The notes beneath the pieces were generated by a model. The model saw nothing but the letters and a program-made list of their open reading frames with translations, ran no database searches and was not told the DNA's origin. Source: Alphaproteobacteria bacterium (GTDB lineage: Bacteria > Pseudomonadota > Alphaproteobacteria > Rhizobiales > Xanthobacteraceae). From it: a DNA stretch of 38,538 nucleotides. The stretch spans positions 1-38,538 of the forward strand of contig VAZM01000023.1 of assembly GCA_005883135.1 (NCBI GenBank). Reading direction: 5' to 3'. The translations under genes were made by a program, and so were the position numbers. Shown here piece by piece: positions 16,707-25,507 of this stretch. Within the stretch, counting starts at the first letter, position 1. Every line of letters begins with the position of its first letter.

Positions 16707-17690
16707 TCAGTCCGCGTGGATGCCGGCGGCTTTGATCGGCGCGCCCCATTTCTCGATCTCGCGCGCGACGAAGTCCGCGAGGTACTGCGGCGAGCGGCGG
16801 TCGGAGGACACGAGCGTCACCCCGAGCTCGTGCATGCGCTCCGCCAGCGCCGGCGTGGCCATCATCTGCACGATCGCCGCGTGCAGCTTGTCGACGATCT
16901 CCGGCGGCGTGCCCTTGGGCAGGAAGAAGCCGGTCCAGGTGATGGCTTCGAAATCCTTGAGCCCCTGCTCGTGCGCGGTCGCAAGCGTGGGAATGAGCGA
17001 CGAGCGCTCGCGCGCGAGGAGCGCGATGCCTTTGACCGTGCCGCTCTCGATCTGCGGCAGCGCGCCGGCGCTGTTGGAGCACATGTAATGCACCTGGCCG
17101 GCGATCAAGTCCGCCATCACCGGCCCGCCGCCGCGGTAGGGCACGTGGGTGACGTCGAGCCCAGCGGCGGAATTAAGCAGCGCGCAGCCGAGATGCGTGG
17201 TCGAGCCAACGCCGGCCGAGCCGTATTGCAGCTTCGCCGCGTTCGCCTTCACGTAGGCGATGAACTGTGGCAGCGTGTCGGCGGGAAAGTCCTTGCGCGT
17301 AATCAGCACCATGGGCTGCTCGGCCACGAGCGCCACCGGCGCGAAATCGGTGACGGCGTTGTACGGCAGCTTCTTATAAAGCGTCGGGTTGTAGGCGTGG
17401 GTGCCGACGGTGCCGTACAGGATGGTGTAGCCGTCGGGCGCGGCCTTGGCGACGCGGCTGGTGCCGACGATGCCGGCGGCGGCGCCGACGTTCTCCACGA
17501 TCACCTGCTGGCCCAGAATCTGGGTGAGATACGGCGTGAAGACCCGCGCCATGACGTCGAACGCGCCGCCGGCGGCGAACGGCACGACGAGCGTGACCGG
17601 CCGGTTCGGCCAGTCCTGCGCCGGCGCCGTCGCGGGCGCCAAGGCAGCAAGCAGCGCCGCGATGAGGGCGATCAATCTAATCAGAGGCAT
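16707..17690 (-). CDS. Bug/TctC-family tripartite tricarboxylate transporter substrate-binding protein
   Basis: Signal peptide; 'WPNRPVTLVVPFAAGGAFDVMARVFTPYLTQILGQQVIVENVGAAAGIVGTSRVAKAAPDGYTILYG', 'VTHVPYRGGGPVMADLIAGQV'. Confidence 0.93.
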   Translation of the reverse strand: MPLIRLIALIAALLAALAPATAPAQDWPNRPVTLVVPFAAGGAFDVMARVFTPYLTQILGQQVIVENVGAAAGIVGTSRVAKAAPDGYTILYGTVGTHAYNPTLYKKLPYNAVTDFAPVALVAEQPMVLITRKDFPADTLPQFIAYVKANAAKLQYGSAGVGSTTHLGCALLNSAAGLDVTHVPYRGGGPVMADLIAGQVHYMCSNSAGALPQIESGTVKGIALLARERSSLIPTLATAHEQGLKDFEAITWTGFFLPKGTPPEIVDKLHAAIVQMMATPALAERMHELGVTLVSSDRRSPQYLADFVAREIEKWGAPIKAAGIHAD

Positions 17691-17764
17691 GCACGCTCCT
17701 TTACTGAGTCCATCTGTACACGAACGCGTCCACGCCCGCGACGCGAGGCGTCATAACGTCGCGT

Positions 17765-18673
17765 TCAGGCGTGCGTTGCGGCGGCGCGTTTTTCCGCGGC
17801 CACGGCGGCGGGAAAATACTGGGCGAGCCAGCCGCGCAACAGGCCCCACACGCGGCGATTGCCTTCGCCGAACATGAAATGGTCGCCGTCGCTGATGAGG
17901 TGCAGTTCCGCCGGCTGCCCGGCGCGCTTGAACAGCTCGATCGATTGCTCGGTGGGCGTGACCGAATCGTTGGCGGCGTGCAGAAGGAGCAGCGGCCGCG
18001 GCGCAATGCGTCCGACCACGTCGTCGGCGCGGAAGTCGAACATGCTCTGCGCCGTCTCCGCCGGAAACGATTCGACCGAGTTGCTCGCGAGATTGCCGCG
18101 CAGATGCGGCGGGATCGGCACGATGTCGTAGCGCGGCACCATCAGCGACTTGCCGGTGCGGGCGCGGTGCTCGCGGCCTTCTTTGAGCATAGTGGTGAAG
18201 CGCGCCCACGCCTGCGGGCTCGCGTGCTGGCCGCGGAACTTGCGCTCGCCATAGCCCCAGCCGCCATTGGAGATGACCGCGGCGACGCGCGCATCGACAC
18301 CGCCGGTATAGATCGCGACCGCGCCGCCGAAGCTCGAGCCGATCACGCCGATGCGCGCGGGATCGACCGAGGGATGCTGGGCGAGAAACGTCAGCGCATT
18401 GCGCGTGTCCTCGACCTGCTCGAGGCAGATCACGCGGCCGAACTCGCCTTCGCTCTCGCCGCAGCCGCGCATGTCGAAGCGCAGCACGACGTAGCCGAGT
18501 TCGCCGAGCATCTTGGTGGGCGCCATGGTGTTGGAGGAGGTCTTGTTGCTGCCGAAGCCGTGCAGCACCAAAAACGTGCCGCGCCGCTCGGAGGGGCGCA
18601 TTCCGGGCGGCAGGTGCACCACGCCGGAGAGCTTGAGCCCGGCGGAGGCAAAGGTGACGGGTTGCTCGGTCAT
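17765..18673 (-). CDS. Alpha/beta hydrolase
   Basis: 'LVLHGFGSNKTSSNTMAPTKMLGELGYVVLRFDMRGCGES', 'IGVIGSSFGGAVAIY', 'PLLLLHAANDSVTP'. Confidence 0.88.
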   Translation of the reverse strand: MTEQPVTFASAGLKLSGVVHLPPGMRPSERRGTFLVLHGFGSNKTSSNTMAPTKMLGELGYVVLRFDMRGCGESEGEFGRVICLEQVEDTRNALTFLAQHPSVDPARIGVIGSSFGGAVAIYTGGVDARVAAVISNGGWGYGERKFRGQHASPQAWARFTTMLKEGREHRARTGKSLMVPRYDIVPIPPHLRGNLASNSVESFPAETAQSMFDFRADDVVGRIAPRPLLLLHAANDSVTPTEQSIELFKRAGQPAELHLISDGDHFMFGEGNRRVWGLLRGWLAQYFPAAVAAEKRAAATHA

Positions 18674-18733
18674 GGGTGGCCTCTGTTAGCGCGTAGTCCT
18701 TCGGATTGTAAGCACAGTCGGGCCGCGCAGTCG

Positions 18734-18848
18734 GTGCGCTCCCTCTCCCCACCTGGGAGAGGGTTGGGGTGAGGGGTTCGAAGCCCATCGGTAGACCTTA
18801 ACCCCTCACCCCACCCCTCTCCCTACGGGAGAGGGAGCCGACCGAGTT
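18734..18848. repeat. Family C-like repeat pair
   Basis: gtcggtgcgctccctctccc...gggagagggagccgaccgagtttg. Confidence 0.82.
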
Positions 18849-18879
18849 TGTCGGGCGAGTGTTGGATCGCTCACCAAAC

Positions 18880-20418
18880 CTACTCTCCGCTGGCGCCTTT
18901 CGGCTTGCCGAGGCCGAGCTCGCTCCAGCGCGCATAGGCCTTCTCGACGTCGGCGTCGTCCGGCCAGACCGTCGGCGGGAAGCGTGCGCCGCCGTAGTCC
19001 GGGTCGGGATCGTAGTCGAGGTTCATGGTGGCGTCGATCAGCACCCGGTTCCACTTGCCGGTGCCGAACAGCGCGGGATTGCGGTCGCGCTTGCGCATGG
19101 ACGGGTCGAGGCCGAGCCCGAAGGTCGACGGCATGATGACGATGTCGTTCTCCCCCGCGTTCACCCGGTGTGCGATCGCCCAGTCCACCGCCGCGTAATC
19201 ATGGATGTCGATGTCGTCGTCGACCACGGTGATGTGCTTATAGCGCACGTGCGCGGCCGAGGAGCCCCAGATCGCGTTCGCCGCCTGCTTCGCCTGGTTG
19301 CGATAGCTCTGCTTCATGCGGATGAGGAGGTTGATGCCGGCTTGCACCGGCGGGCACCACACGTCGGTGATGCCCGGAACGCCGGCGCGGTCGAGCACAT
19401 TCCAGGCGGTGGCCGCGCGCATGATCGATGAGCATACCGCGTTCTCGGAATAGCTGCCGGGGAGCGAGCCTTCGATGGTGCCGCGCAGGATCGGATCGTT
19501 GCGGTGGGTGATGGCGGTGACGCGAATCGTCGGCTTGGGCGAGCGGTCGCCGGCGACGTAGCCGGTGAACTCGGCGTAGGGGCCTTCCATCGTATAGGTC
19601 GCGGGATCGAGCCCGAGAAAGCCTTCGATCACGATCTCGGCGCTGGCGGGGACGTAGAGGTCGACGGTCTCGCACTTGACCAGCTCGACCGGCGCGCCGC
19701 GGATCGCGCCCATCACGTCGTACTCGCACACGCCCTTGGGCACCGGCGCGCCGGCGCAGAAACCCAGCGAGGGCTCCCAACCGACCGCCACCGCGATCGG
19801 CATCTCGGCGCTGCCGCCCTGGTGCCAGGCGGTGACGTGATGCCCGATGTGCTGCGCGCGCCACATCAGGATCGGGATGCGATCGTGGCCGGCGACCATG
19901 CCGCGATAGATGCCGACGTTCATGACGCCGGTATCGGGATCCTTGGTGACGCAGCCGCCGTAGGTGAGGAGATAGCGCCCGCCATCGAGCCGGTTCCAAT
20001 GCGGCGCGGGAAACTCGTAGAGATCGATGTCGGCGCCCGTGAGGATGTTCTCCTTCGCCGGCCCGGTGGCGACGATCTTGGGCGCGATCGTGCCGCTCAA
20101 GATGGTGCGGGCGATCTTGACCAGCTCGCGCGGGTGGCTGTCGGGCGGCAGCCCCAGCATCATGGCGATGCGGCGGTAATTATTGAGCGCGGAGCCGAAG
20201 ATGCGCCGGCAGCGGCTCGCCGGCGTGTTGTAGTCCTTGATGTTGTTGAAGATGAGCGCCTTGCCGATGCCCGGACCTTGCGCCAGGCGCATAATGGTCC
20301 CGAGCTCGATGTTCCAGTCGACCTCGGCGTCGATCTCGGCGAGCTCGCCTTGCGCCTTGAGCGCGGCGATCCAGCCGCGCAGATCGCCGAAGGCCGCGGG
20401 CTTGCGCGCGACGGACAT
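18880..20418 (-). CDS. UbiD-family decarboxylase
   Basis: 'YGGCVTKDPDTGVMNVGIYRGMVAG', 'EMPIAVAVGWEPS', 'YAEFTGYVAGDRSPKPTIRVTAITHRNDPILRGTIEG'; start MSVARKPAAFGDLRGW. The ORF-track start at 20562 lies upstream of repeat DNA. Confidence 0.9.
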   Translation of the reverse strand: MSVARKPAAFGDLRGWIAALKAQGELAEIDAEVDWNIELGTIMRLAQGPGIGKALIFNNIKDYNTPASRCRRIFGSALNNYRRIAMMLGLPPDSHPRELVKIARTILSGTIAPKIVATGPAKENILTGADIDLYEFPAPHWNRLDGGRYLLTYGGCVTKDPDTGVMNVGIYRGMVAGHDRIPILMWRAQHIGHHVTAWHQGGSAEMPIAVAVGWEPSLGFCAGAPVPKGVCEYDVMGAIRGAPVELVKCETVDLYVPASAEIVIEGFLGLDPATYTMEGPYAEFTGYVAGDRSPKPTIRVTAITHRNDPILRGTIEGSLPGSYSENAVCSSIMRAATAWNVLDRAGVPGITDVWCPPVQAGINLLIRMKQSYRNQAKQAANAIWGSSAAHVRYKHITVVDDDIDIHDYAAVDWAIAHRVNAGENDIVIMPSTFGLGLDPSMRKRDRNPALFGTGKWNRVLIDATMNLDYDPDPDYGGARFPPTVWPDDADVEKAYARWSELGLGKPKGASGE

Positions 20419-20467
20419 GTGCTCGGGCCGGGTCTGCAACATGCGATACTCTATACCACGCGTGCCA

Positions 20468-20522
20468 AAGACTCGGTGTGCTACCTCCCCCGCTTGCGGG
20501 GGAGGGTTGGGGTGGGGGAATG
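20468..20522. repeat. Family C repeat, half unit
   Basis: actcggtgtgctacctcccccgcttgcgggggagggttggggtggggg. Confidence 0.78.
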
Positions 20523-20577
20523 CAAGCATGAATCTTGTTGCGTGCCCCCTCCCTCCCGCCACTCGTCGCCACGGCTG

Positions 20578-21066
20578 TCAACCGACAGAATTAGCCTTAC
20601 GCCTGCGCGCCGCGAGCTTCACCGCTGCGATGATCTCGGGATAGGCGGCGCAGCGGCAGAGGTTGCCCGAGAGATAGTGCCGGATCTGCTCCTCGTCGGG
20701 ATCGGGATATGCCTCGAGGAGCTGCGTGGCCATCAGCAGGAATCCCGGCGTGCAATAGCCGCACTGGAAGGCGCCGGCCTCGATGAATGCCTCCTGCACG
20801 GGGCTCAGCGCCTGCGTGCGCGCATCGGCGAGCGACTCGACGGTGCGCACCTCGGCGCCGTCGACGAAAGCGGCGAGATAGAGGCAGCCGGAGACGGCCG
20901 CGCCGTTCACCAACACGGTGCAGCAGCCGCACATGCCTTGCCCGCAGCTCTCGCGCGCGCCCATCAGATTGAATTCGCGCTGCAGCACCTCGACGAGGTT
21001 GTGATGCGGCTTGATCTCGGCCGCGACCTGCTCGCCGTTGAGGGTGAAGCTGATGGTGCGGGTCAT
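20578..21066 (-). CDS. (2Fe-2S)-binding small subunit, xanthine dehydrogenase/CoxS family
   Basis: 'CGQGMCGCCTVLVNG' and 'CGYCTPGFLLMA...LSGNLCRCAAYPEI'. Confidence 0.95.
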   Translation of the reverse strand: MTRTISFTLNGEQVAAEIKPHHNLVEVLQREFNLMGARESCGQGMCGCCTVLVNGAAVSGCLYLAAFVDGAEVRTVESLADARTQALSPVQEAFIEAGAFQCGYCTPGFLLMATQLLEAYPDPDEEQIRHYLSGNLCRCAAYPEIIAAVKLAARRRKANSVG

Positions 21067-23399
21067 GCGTCGTCCGCCAGTGGCTTGTTGGCTTGCGCGC
21101 GCAGCGCGCGGAACACGGCCTCGGGGGTGAGCGGAAGCGCGGTGAGGCGAACCCCGCAGGCGTCCTCGATGGCGTTAGCGATCGCCGGCGATACGCAGAA
21201 CGTCGCGGTCTCGCCCACGCCCTTCGCCCCGAACGGGCCGGTCGACAGATGCGAGTCGACCGTCTCGTTCTCCATCGCCTGCGGCACGTCCAAGATCGCG
21301 GGAATCTTGTAGTCGGCGAGCGAGGCGTTGGTCACCTGCCCGGCGTCGATGTGCATCTTTTCGAACATGGTGAAGCCGAGCTGCATCAGCACGGCGCCGG
21401 AAATCTGCGTCTCGACGATCTTCGGATTGACCGGGCGGCCGCAGTCGACCGCGGTGATCAGCCGCGTGATGCGCACGTGGCCGGTCTCGGTATCGACCTC
21501 GACCTCGGCGCCGGAGGCGGCGCACATCCAGAACGGCGTGACCTTGTCGGTGAGCCCGGTCGCCGGATCGGGCGGCACGTAATCCGGCTTGTAGGTGCCG
21601 GTGCCGACGATGTTGCCGGCCTGCATGCCGAATTTCTTCTTGAACAGGTCGGGCAACGGAATGTTGCTTCCCTCCGGCTCGCCGACCTCGCGCGCCATCG
21701 CTTTGATCTTCTCGCGCGCCTCCTCCGCCGCCAGCCGCACCGCGTGACCCATGTGAAAGAGCGAGCGCGAGCCGAGCGTGCCCATGTCGTATGGCGTGAC
21801 GTCGGTGTCGCGCGGCACGATGCGCACGCTTTCCGCCGGGACATCGAGCACCTCGCCGGCGATCTGCGCCATCGCGGTGTCCGAGCCCTGGCCCATGTCG
21901 ACGGTTCCGCAATAAAGCGTGGTGCTGCCGTCGGCGGCGATGGTGAGGTTGGCCACCGAGGTGGTCGGCGAGATGACAGCCTTGATCGCCACGGCGATGC
22001 CACGGCCGCGGCGCAGCGCGCCGTTGCCGCGCGCGAGCGGCTTGCCCCAATTGAGCCGCTCCGCCACGCGCTCGAGCACGGCATCGAGCTTGGCATCGCG
22101 CACGATCTGGCCGGTTGCTTGCGGGCGCCCTTCGCGCAGCAGGTTCTTGCGGCGGAACTCGAGCGGATCGAGCTTGAGCGCGCGCGCGATCATGTCGGTG
22201 TGGCTCTCGTAGGCCCACACCAGTTGCGGAATGCCGAAGCCGCGCAGCGCTCCCGCCGGCGGCAGGTTGGTGTAGAGCGCGTACGAATCGACCCACACAT
22301 TGTCGATGTCGTAGGGGCCGGAGGCGGTGAAGCCCGACTTTTGCGTCACGCGCGGGCCGACGTCGGCATAGGCGCCGCCGTTCCAATACACCTCGCATTT
22401 GCGCGCGGTGATGCGGCCGCTCGCATCGACGCCGGTCTTGATGACGAACGTGCTGGGATGCCGGGTGATGGTGTAGAACTGCTCCTCCATGGTGAGCGCG
22501 ACCTTGACCGGCCGGCGCACGATCATGGAGAGCGCGGTCGCGAGCGCTTCCATCTTGATGTAGAGCTTGGCGCCGAAGCCGCCGCCCAGGTACGGCACCT
22601 TGATGCGCACGCGGTTCTCCGGCCAGCCGAGCAGGCGCGCGATCTCGGTGCGCACGAACGACGGCCCTTGGCTGCCGCTGTAGATGGTGACGCCGCGCTC
22701 GTTCCAATCCGCGATCGAGGCGAACGGCTCGAGCGCGAGATGCAGAACCTTCTGCGTGTGGAAGGTGTGCTCGAACACGTGCGCGGCCGCGGCGAAGGCC
22801 TTGTCCACGTCGCCGCGCCGCAGCTTGAAATCGAGCGCGACGTTCGTGCCCTTGCGGCCCTTGAGATGCTTGAGGTCGGCGAAGGTGCCGGCGGGCTTGA
22901 GCTCCTCATGCACCAGCGTGTTGTTGGCCGCGGCCTCGACCTCGTCGAACACCGCCGGCAGCTCCTCGTACTCGGCGACGATGAGCTGCGCCGCCTCCTC
23001 GGCGACATGCGGATCGGCGGCGAGCGCGACCGCGACCGGCTCGCCGACGAAGTGCACCTTGTCGACGGCGAGGATCGGCTGGTCGTGGAACGCCGGCCCG
23101 TAATAGGGCGCGGGAATGACCGTGCGGATGTCCTCGGCGGTGATGATGCGATAGACGCCGGGAACGCGCTTTGCCGCGCTGGTGTCGATCGATTTGATGC
23201 GGCCGTGGGCGACGGTGCTGCGAAAGATCTTGGCGTAGAGCATGCCGGGAAGCCGCATGGTGTGCGTATATTCGGCGCGGCCGGTGACCTTGTCGCGCCC
23301 CTCGAGCCGCGGCAGCGAGCGCCCGATTTGGGAACCGACTTTCGCGCCACCGACTTTCGCATCCTTGGGCGTGCCGACCTGTCCGCTGCTCGTTGCCAT
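21063..23399 (-). CDS. Molybdopterin-binding large subunit, xanthine dehydrogenase/CoxL family
   Basis: Start MATSSGQVGTPK; 'LPRLEGRDKVTGRAEYTHTMRLPGMLYAKIFRS', 'GGGFGAKLY', 'GALRGFGIPQ', 'GAKGVGETA'; 4-nt overlap with the small subunit. Confidence 0.94.
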   Translation of the reverse strand: MATSSGQVGTPKDAKVGGAKVGSQIGRSLPRLEGRDKVTGRAEYTHTMRLPGMLYAKIFRSTVAHGRIKSIDTSAAKRVPGVYRIITAEDIRTVIPAPYYGPAFHDQPILAVDKVHFVGEPVAVALAADPHVAEEAAQLIVAEYEELPAVFDEVEAAANNTLVHEELKPAGTFADLKHLKGRKGTNVALDFKLRRGDVDKAFAAAAHVFEHTFHTQKVLHLALEPFASIADWNERGVTIYSGSQGPSFVRTEIARLLGWPENRVRIKVPYLGGGFGAKLYIKMEALATALSMIVRRPVKVALTMEEQFYTITRHPSTFVIKTGVDASGRITARKCEVYWNGGAYADVGPRVTQKSGFTASGPYDIDNVWVDSYALYTNLPPAGALRGFGIPQLVWAYESHTDMIARALKLDPLEFRRKNLLREGRPQATGQIVRDAKLDAVLERVAERLNWGKPLARGNGALRRGRGIAVAIKAVISPTTSVANLTIAADGSTTLYCGTVDMGQGSDTAMAQIAGEVLDVPAESVRIVPRDTDVTPYDMGTLGSRSLFHMGHAVRLAAEEAREKIKAMAREVGEPEGSNIPLPDLFKKKFGMQAGNIVGTGTYKPDYVPPDPATGLTDKVTPFWMCAASGAEVEVDTETGHVRITRLITAVDCGRPVNPKIVETQISGAVLMQLGFTMFEKMHIDAGQVTNASLADYKIPAILDVPQAMENETVDSHLSTGPFGAKGVGETATFCVSPAIANAIEDACGVRLTALPLTPEAVFRALRAQANKPLADDA

Positions 23400-24283
23400 C
23401 AGCGCGTGGCTCCGTCGCTGTTGAGCGCCTGACGCAGCGCCCGGCCGACATAGACGCGCGTGAGCTCGCGTTTGTAAGCGGCCGAGCCGCGCACGTCCGT
23501 CATGCATTCGGCTTCCTCGGCCGCGGCATCGCCCGCGCGCGCGAACATCTTCTCGTCCACGGTGGCGCCGGCCAGCAATCGTTCCACTCCCTTGAGACGC
23601 GTTGCCTTCTCGGTTGCGGCGCTGACGACGACACGCGCGGATTTGACGGCGCTCCCTTCGCTCTCGAGCGCGACCGCCACGCCGAGCGCGGGCCAATCTT
23701 CGGCCGAGCCGGTGGTGACCTTGAGATACGCGGCGCGCGATCGCCCTTGCGGTGGGATGCGCAGCTCGGCGATCAGCTCGTTCTTCGCCAGCACGGTTTC
23801 GAAATAGCCGGTGAACAGGGCTTCGACCGCAATCATGCGCTCCGCCGCCTGCGCGCCGTTCGCTCCGACCACTTTGACCTCGGCATTGAGCGCGATGAGA
23901 AGCGGCGGCAAGTCCATATGCGGGTCGCCGTGCGCCAGATTGCCGCCGATGGTGGCGACGTTGCGCACGCGGATGTTGGAAAGCCGCCGCATCGCGCGCG
24001 GAATGACCGGGACGATGCGCGCCACCTCGGGCGAGCGCTCGACGAGGGCCAGCGGCGTCATGGCGCCGATGGTGAGCGCGCCGTCGGACGTCGCCGCGAT
24101 GCGGGCGTTGAGCCGCGCGAGCTTGCGCAAGCTGACGAGCCGCGTGGGGCGGAATACGCCGGCCTTCATCATCAGCATCAGCGCCGTGCCGCCGGCGATC
24201 GGCCGCACCCCGGCGTCCTCGGGGTCGAGCAGCGCGATGGCTTCGCCCAGCGAGGCGGGTTCGACGAGTTCGAACGGCGTCAT
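23399..24283 (-). CDS. FAD-binding medium subunit, xanthine dehydrogenase/CoxM family
   Basis: 'FELVEPASLGEAIALLDPEDAGVRPIAGGTALMLMMKAG', 'IRVRNVATIGGNLAHGDPHMDLPPLLIAL'; overlaps the large-subunit start. Confidence 0.94.
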   Translation of the reverse strand: MTPFELVEPASLGEAIALLDPEDAGVRPIAGGTALMLMMKAGVFRPTRLVSLRKLARLNARIAATSDGALTIGAMTPLALVERSPEVARIVPVIPRAMRRLSNIRVRNVATIGGNLAHGDPHMDLPPLLIALNAEVKVVGANGAQAAERMIAVEALFTGYFETVLAKNELIAELRIPPQGRSRAAYLKVTTGSAEDWPALGVAVALESEGSAVKSARVVVSAATEKATRLKGVERLLAGATVDEKMFARAGDAAAEEAECMTDVRGSAAYKRELTRVYVGRALRQALNSDGATR

Positions 24284-24750
24284 GTGGCGGTCTCGGATCG
24301 AGGTTGGGACTCGGCGAAGGCCGCGCGCATGCGCTCGGCGAAGCGCCGCTCCATGTCTTTGGCCTTGGCACGCAACACCGGCTGGCCGAGGCTGCCGAGC
24401 TTGCCGGTGAGCGCCGCGTCGACTTCGTAGCTCACCTTGGTGCCGCCGTCGTGTTCGGCGAGCCGCGTCAGCGAGCGCGCGGTCAGCCGTCCGACGATGC
24501 CGAGCGGCGTCCCCTCGATTTTGGCCTCGATCTCGGCCGGCGGGTCCGCCCGCGCCACTTCGACTGTCACGTTGAACTTGAACTTGAGATACGCGACCTT
24601 GGTGTCCAGCACCGCGGTGTAATGGTCGGCGTCGATTTCGTTTAAATCCTGCACGCCCTCGACGCAGGCGGCGAAGAAGCGCGCGTCGCGCAGCTTCGCG
24701 AACACCGCCGTGCGCGGCGCGTTCAGCCAGATATCGCCGGTGAACTTCAT
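24280..24750 (-). CDS. CoxG/SRPBCC-family protein
   Basis: 'MKFTGDIWLNAPRTAVFAKLRDARFFAACVEGVQDL'; overlaps the medium-subunit start. Confidence 0.87.
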   Translation of the reverse strand: MKFTGDIWLNAPRTAVFAKLRDARFFAACVEGVQDLNEIDADHYTAVLDTKVAYLKFKFNVTVEVARADPPAEIEAKIEGTPLGIVGRLTARSLTRLAEHDGGTKVSYEVDAALTGKLGSLGQPVLRAKAKDMERRFAERMRAAFAESQPRSETAT

Positions 24751-25096
24751 GACTTACATCACCGGCGCGGTCTCCGCGCCCTCAGGTCTGGCGGACGGCA
24801 TTGCACGCAACGAGTCCCGGCGGGTCGGCCCGGGGGGAGGAACAACGGACGGTTGGGCCGCCGCCGAATAGTCGCGCATCGACTGGAGGAGGTCAAAACT
24901 GGCGGACGGCGGAGCCAACCGACGCGGGTACGGGGCAAGCCGCTCAAGCAATGGTTGACCGCAGCGAACCCCAGACGGAAATTATTGCACAAAATGGTGC
25001 CATATTACCACTTTTCAGGCAAAGTTCCCGGAACGGATTGGCGGCTTCCGAGTTTTCTACTGGCTCGACAGAGACTGAAGCATCGGAGAGGAAGCC

Positions 25097-25198
25097 ATGT
25101 GGATTTCGCTGTTTACGCTCGCCTGCGGCGCCGCGGTCTGTCTGGGTGCGGCAGCCGTGATGATGGAGCGCGGAGGGCAGCAACTCCTGCGCCGTTAG
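25097..25198 (+). CDS. Putative 33-aa single-pass membrane small protein
   Basis: MWISLFTLACGAAVCLGAAAVMMERGGQQLLRR; upstream purine-rich cggagaggaagcc as SD; followed by a hairpin-T-tract terminator. Confidence 0.5.
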   Translation: MWISLFTLACGAAVCLGAAAVMMERGGQQLLRR

Positions 25199-25224
25199 CG
25201 ATTTGCGCATGGCGGGACCTGAGC

Positions 25225-25257
25225 GGCGGGCGGCCCCGGGCCGCCCGCCTTTGTTTT
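25225..25257 (+). terminator. Rho-independent terminator
   Basis: ggcgggcggccccgggccgcccgcc followed by tttgtttt. Confidence 0.75.
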
Positions 25258-25377
25258 GCGCACCGTCGGCATTTGCGTCGCGCCAATGCCTGCGGTTTGC
25301 CCTACCGCGACGGGACGATTGTCCTTTTGCCCAAATTATCGTCTCTTAAGCGAGCGGCACCCGCTGCCGCGGCACGT

Positions 25378-25455
25378 GCCCTCGCCCCGCTTGCGGGGAG
25401 AGGGCCCTTACCCCAGCCCTCTCCCCGCTTGCGGGGAGAGGGAGCAGACCGAACC
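25378..25455. repeat. Family C-like repeats upstream of the acyltransferase/synthetase gene
   Basis: tgccctcgccccgcttgcggggagagggc and ccctctccccgcttgcggggagagggagcagaccg. Confidence 0.78.
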
Positions 25456-25507
25456 AGCGTTTGTCGCGCATCTGGGCCCCGCGCCCGTTGGAACCAGCGG
25501 AAAAGCC

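Noticed and set aside
23400-24371. N-terminal 324 residues of the 1102-aa ORF 21063-24371 as part of the large subunit
   Set aside because: This stretch is an out-of-frame reading of the coxM-like gene; the true start is MATSSGQVG at 23399, overlapping the coxM stop.
19504-24430. Long plus-strand ORFs (602, 779 and 345 aa) opposite ubiD and cox genes
   Set aside because: Antisense shadows of well-supported genes; typical of high-GC third-position bias.
20578-24750. Aerobic CO dehydrogenase (form I) operon
   Set aside because: Large subunit lacks the AYxCSFR active-site loop and shows GALRGFGIPQ; a generic xanthine-dehydrogenase-family hydroxylase is the safer call.
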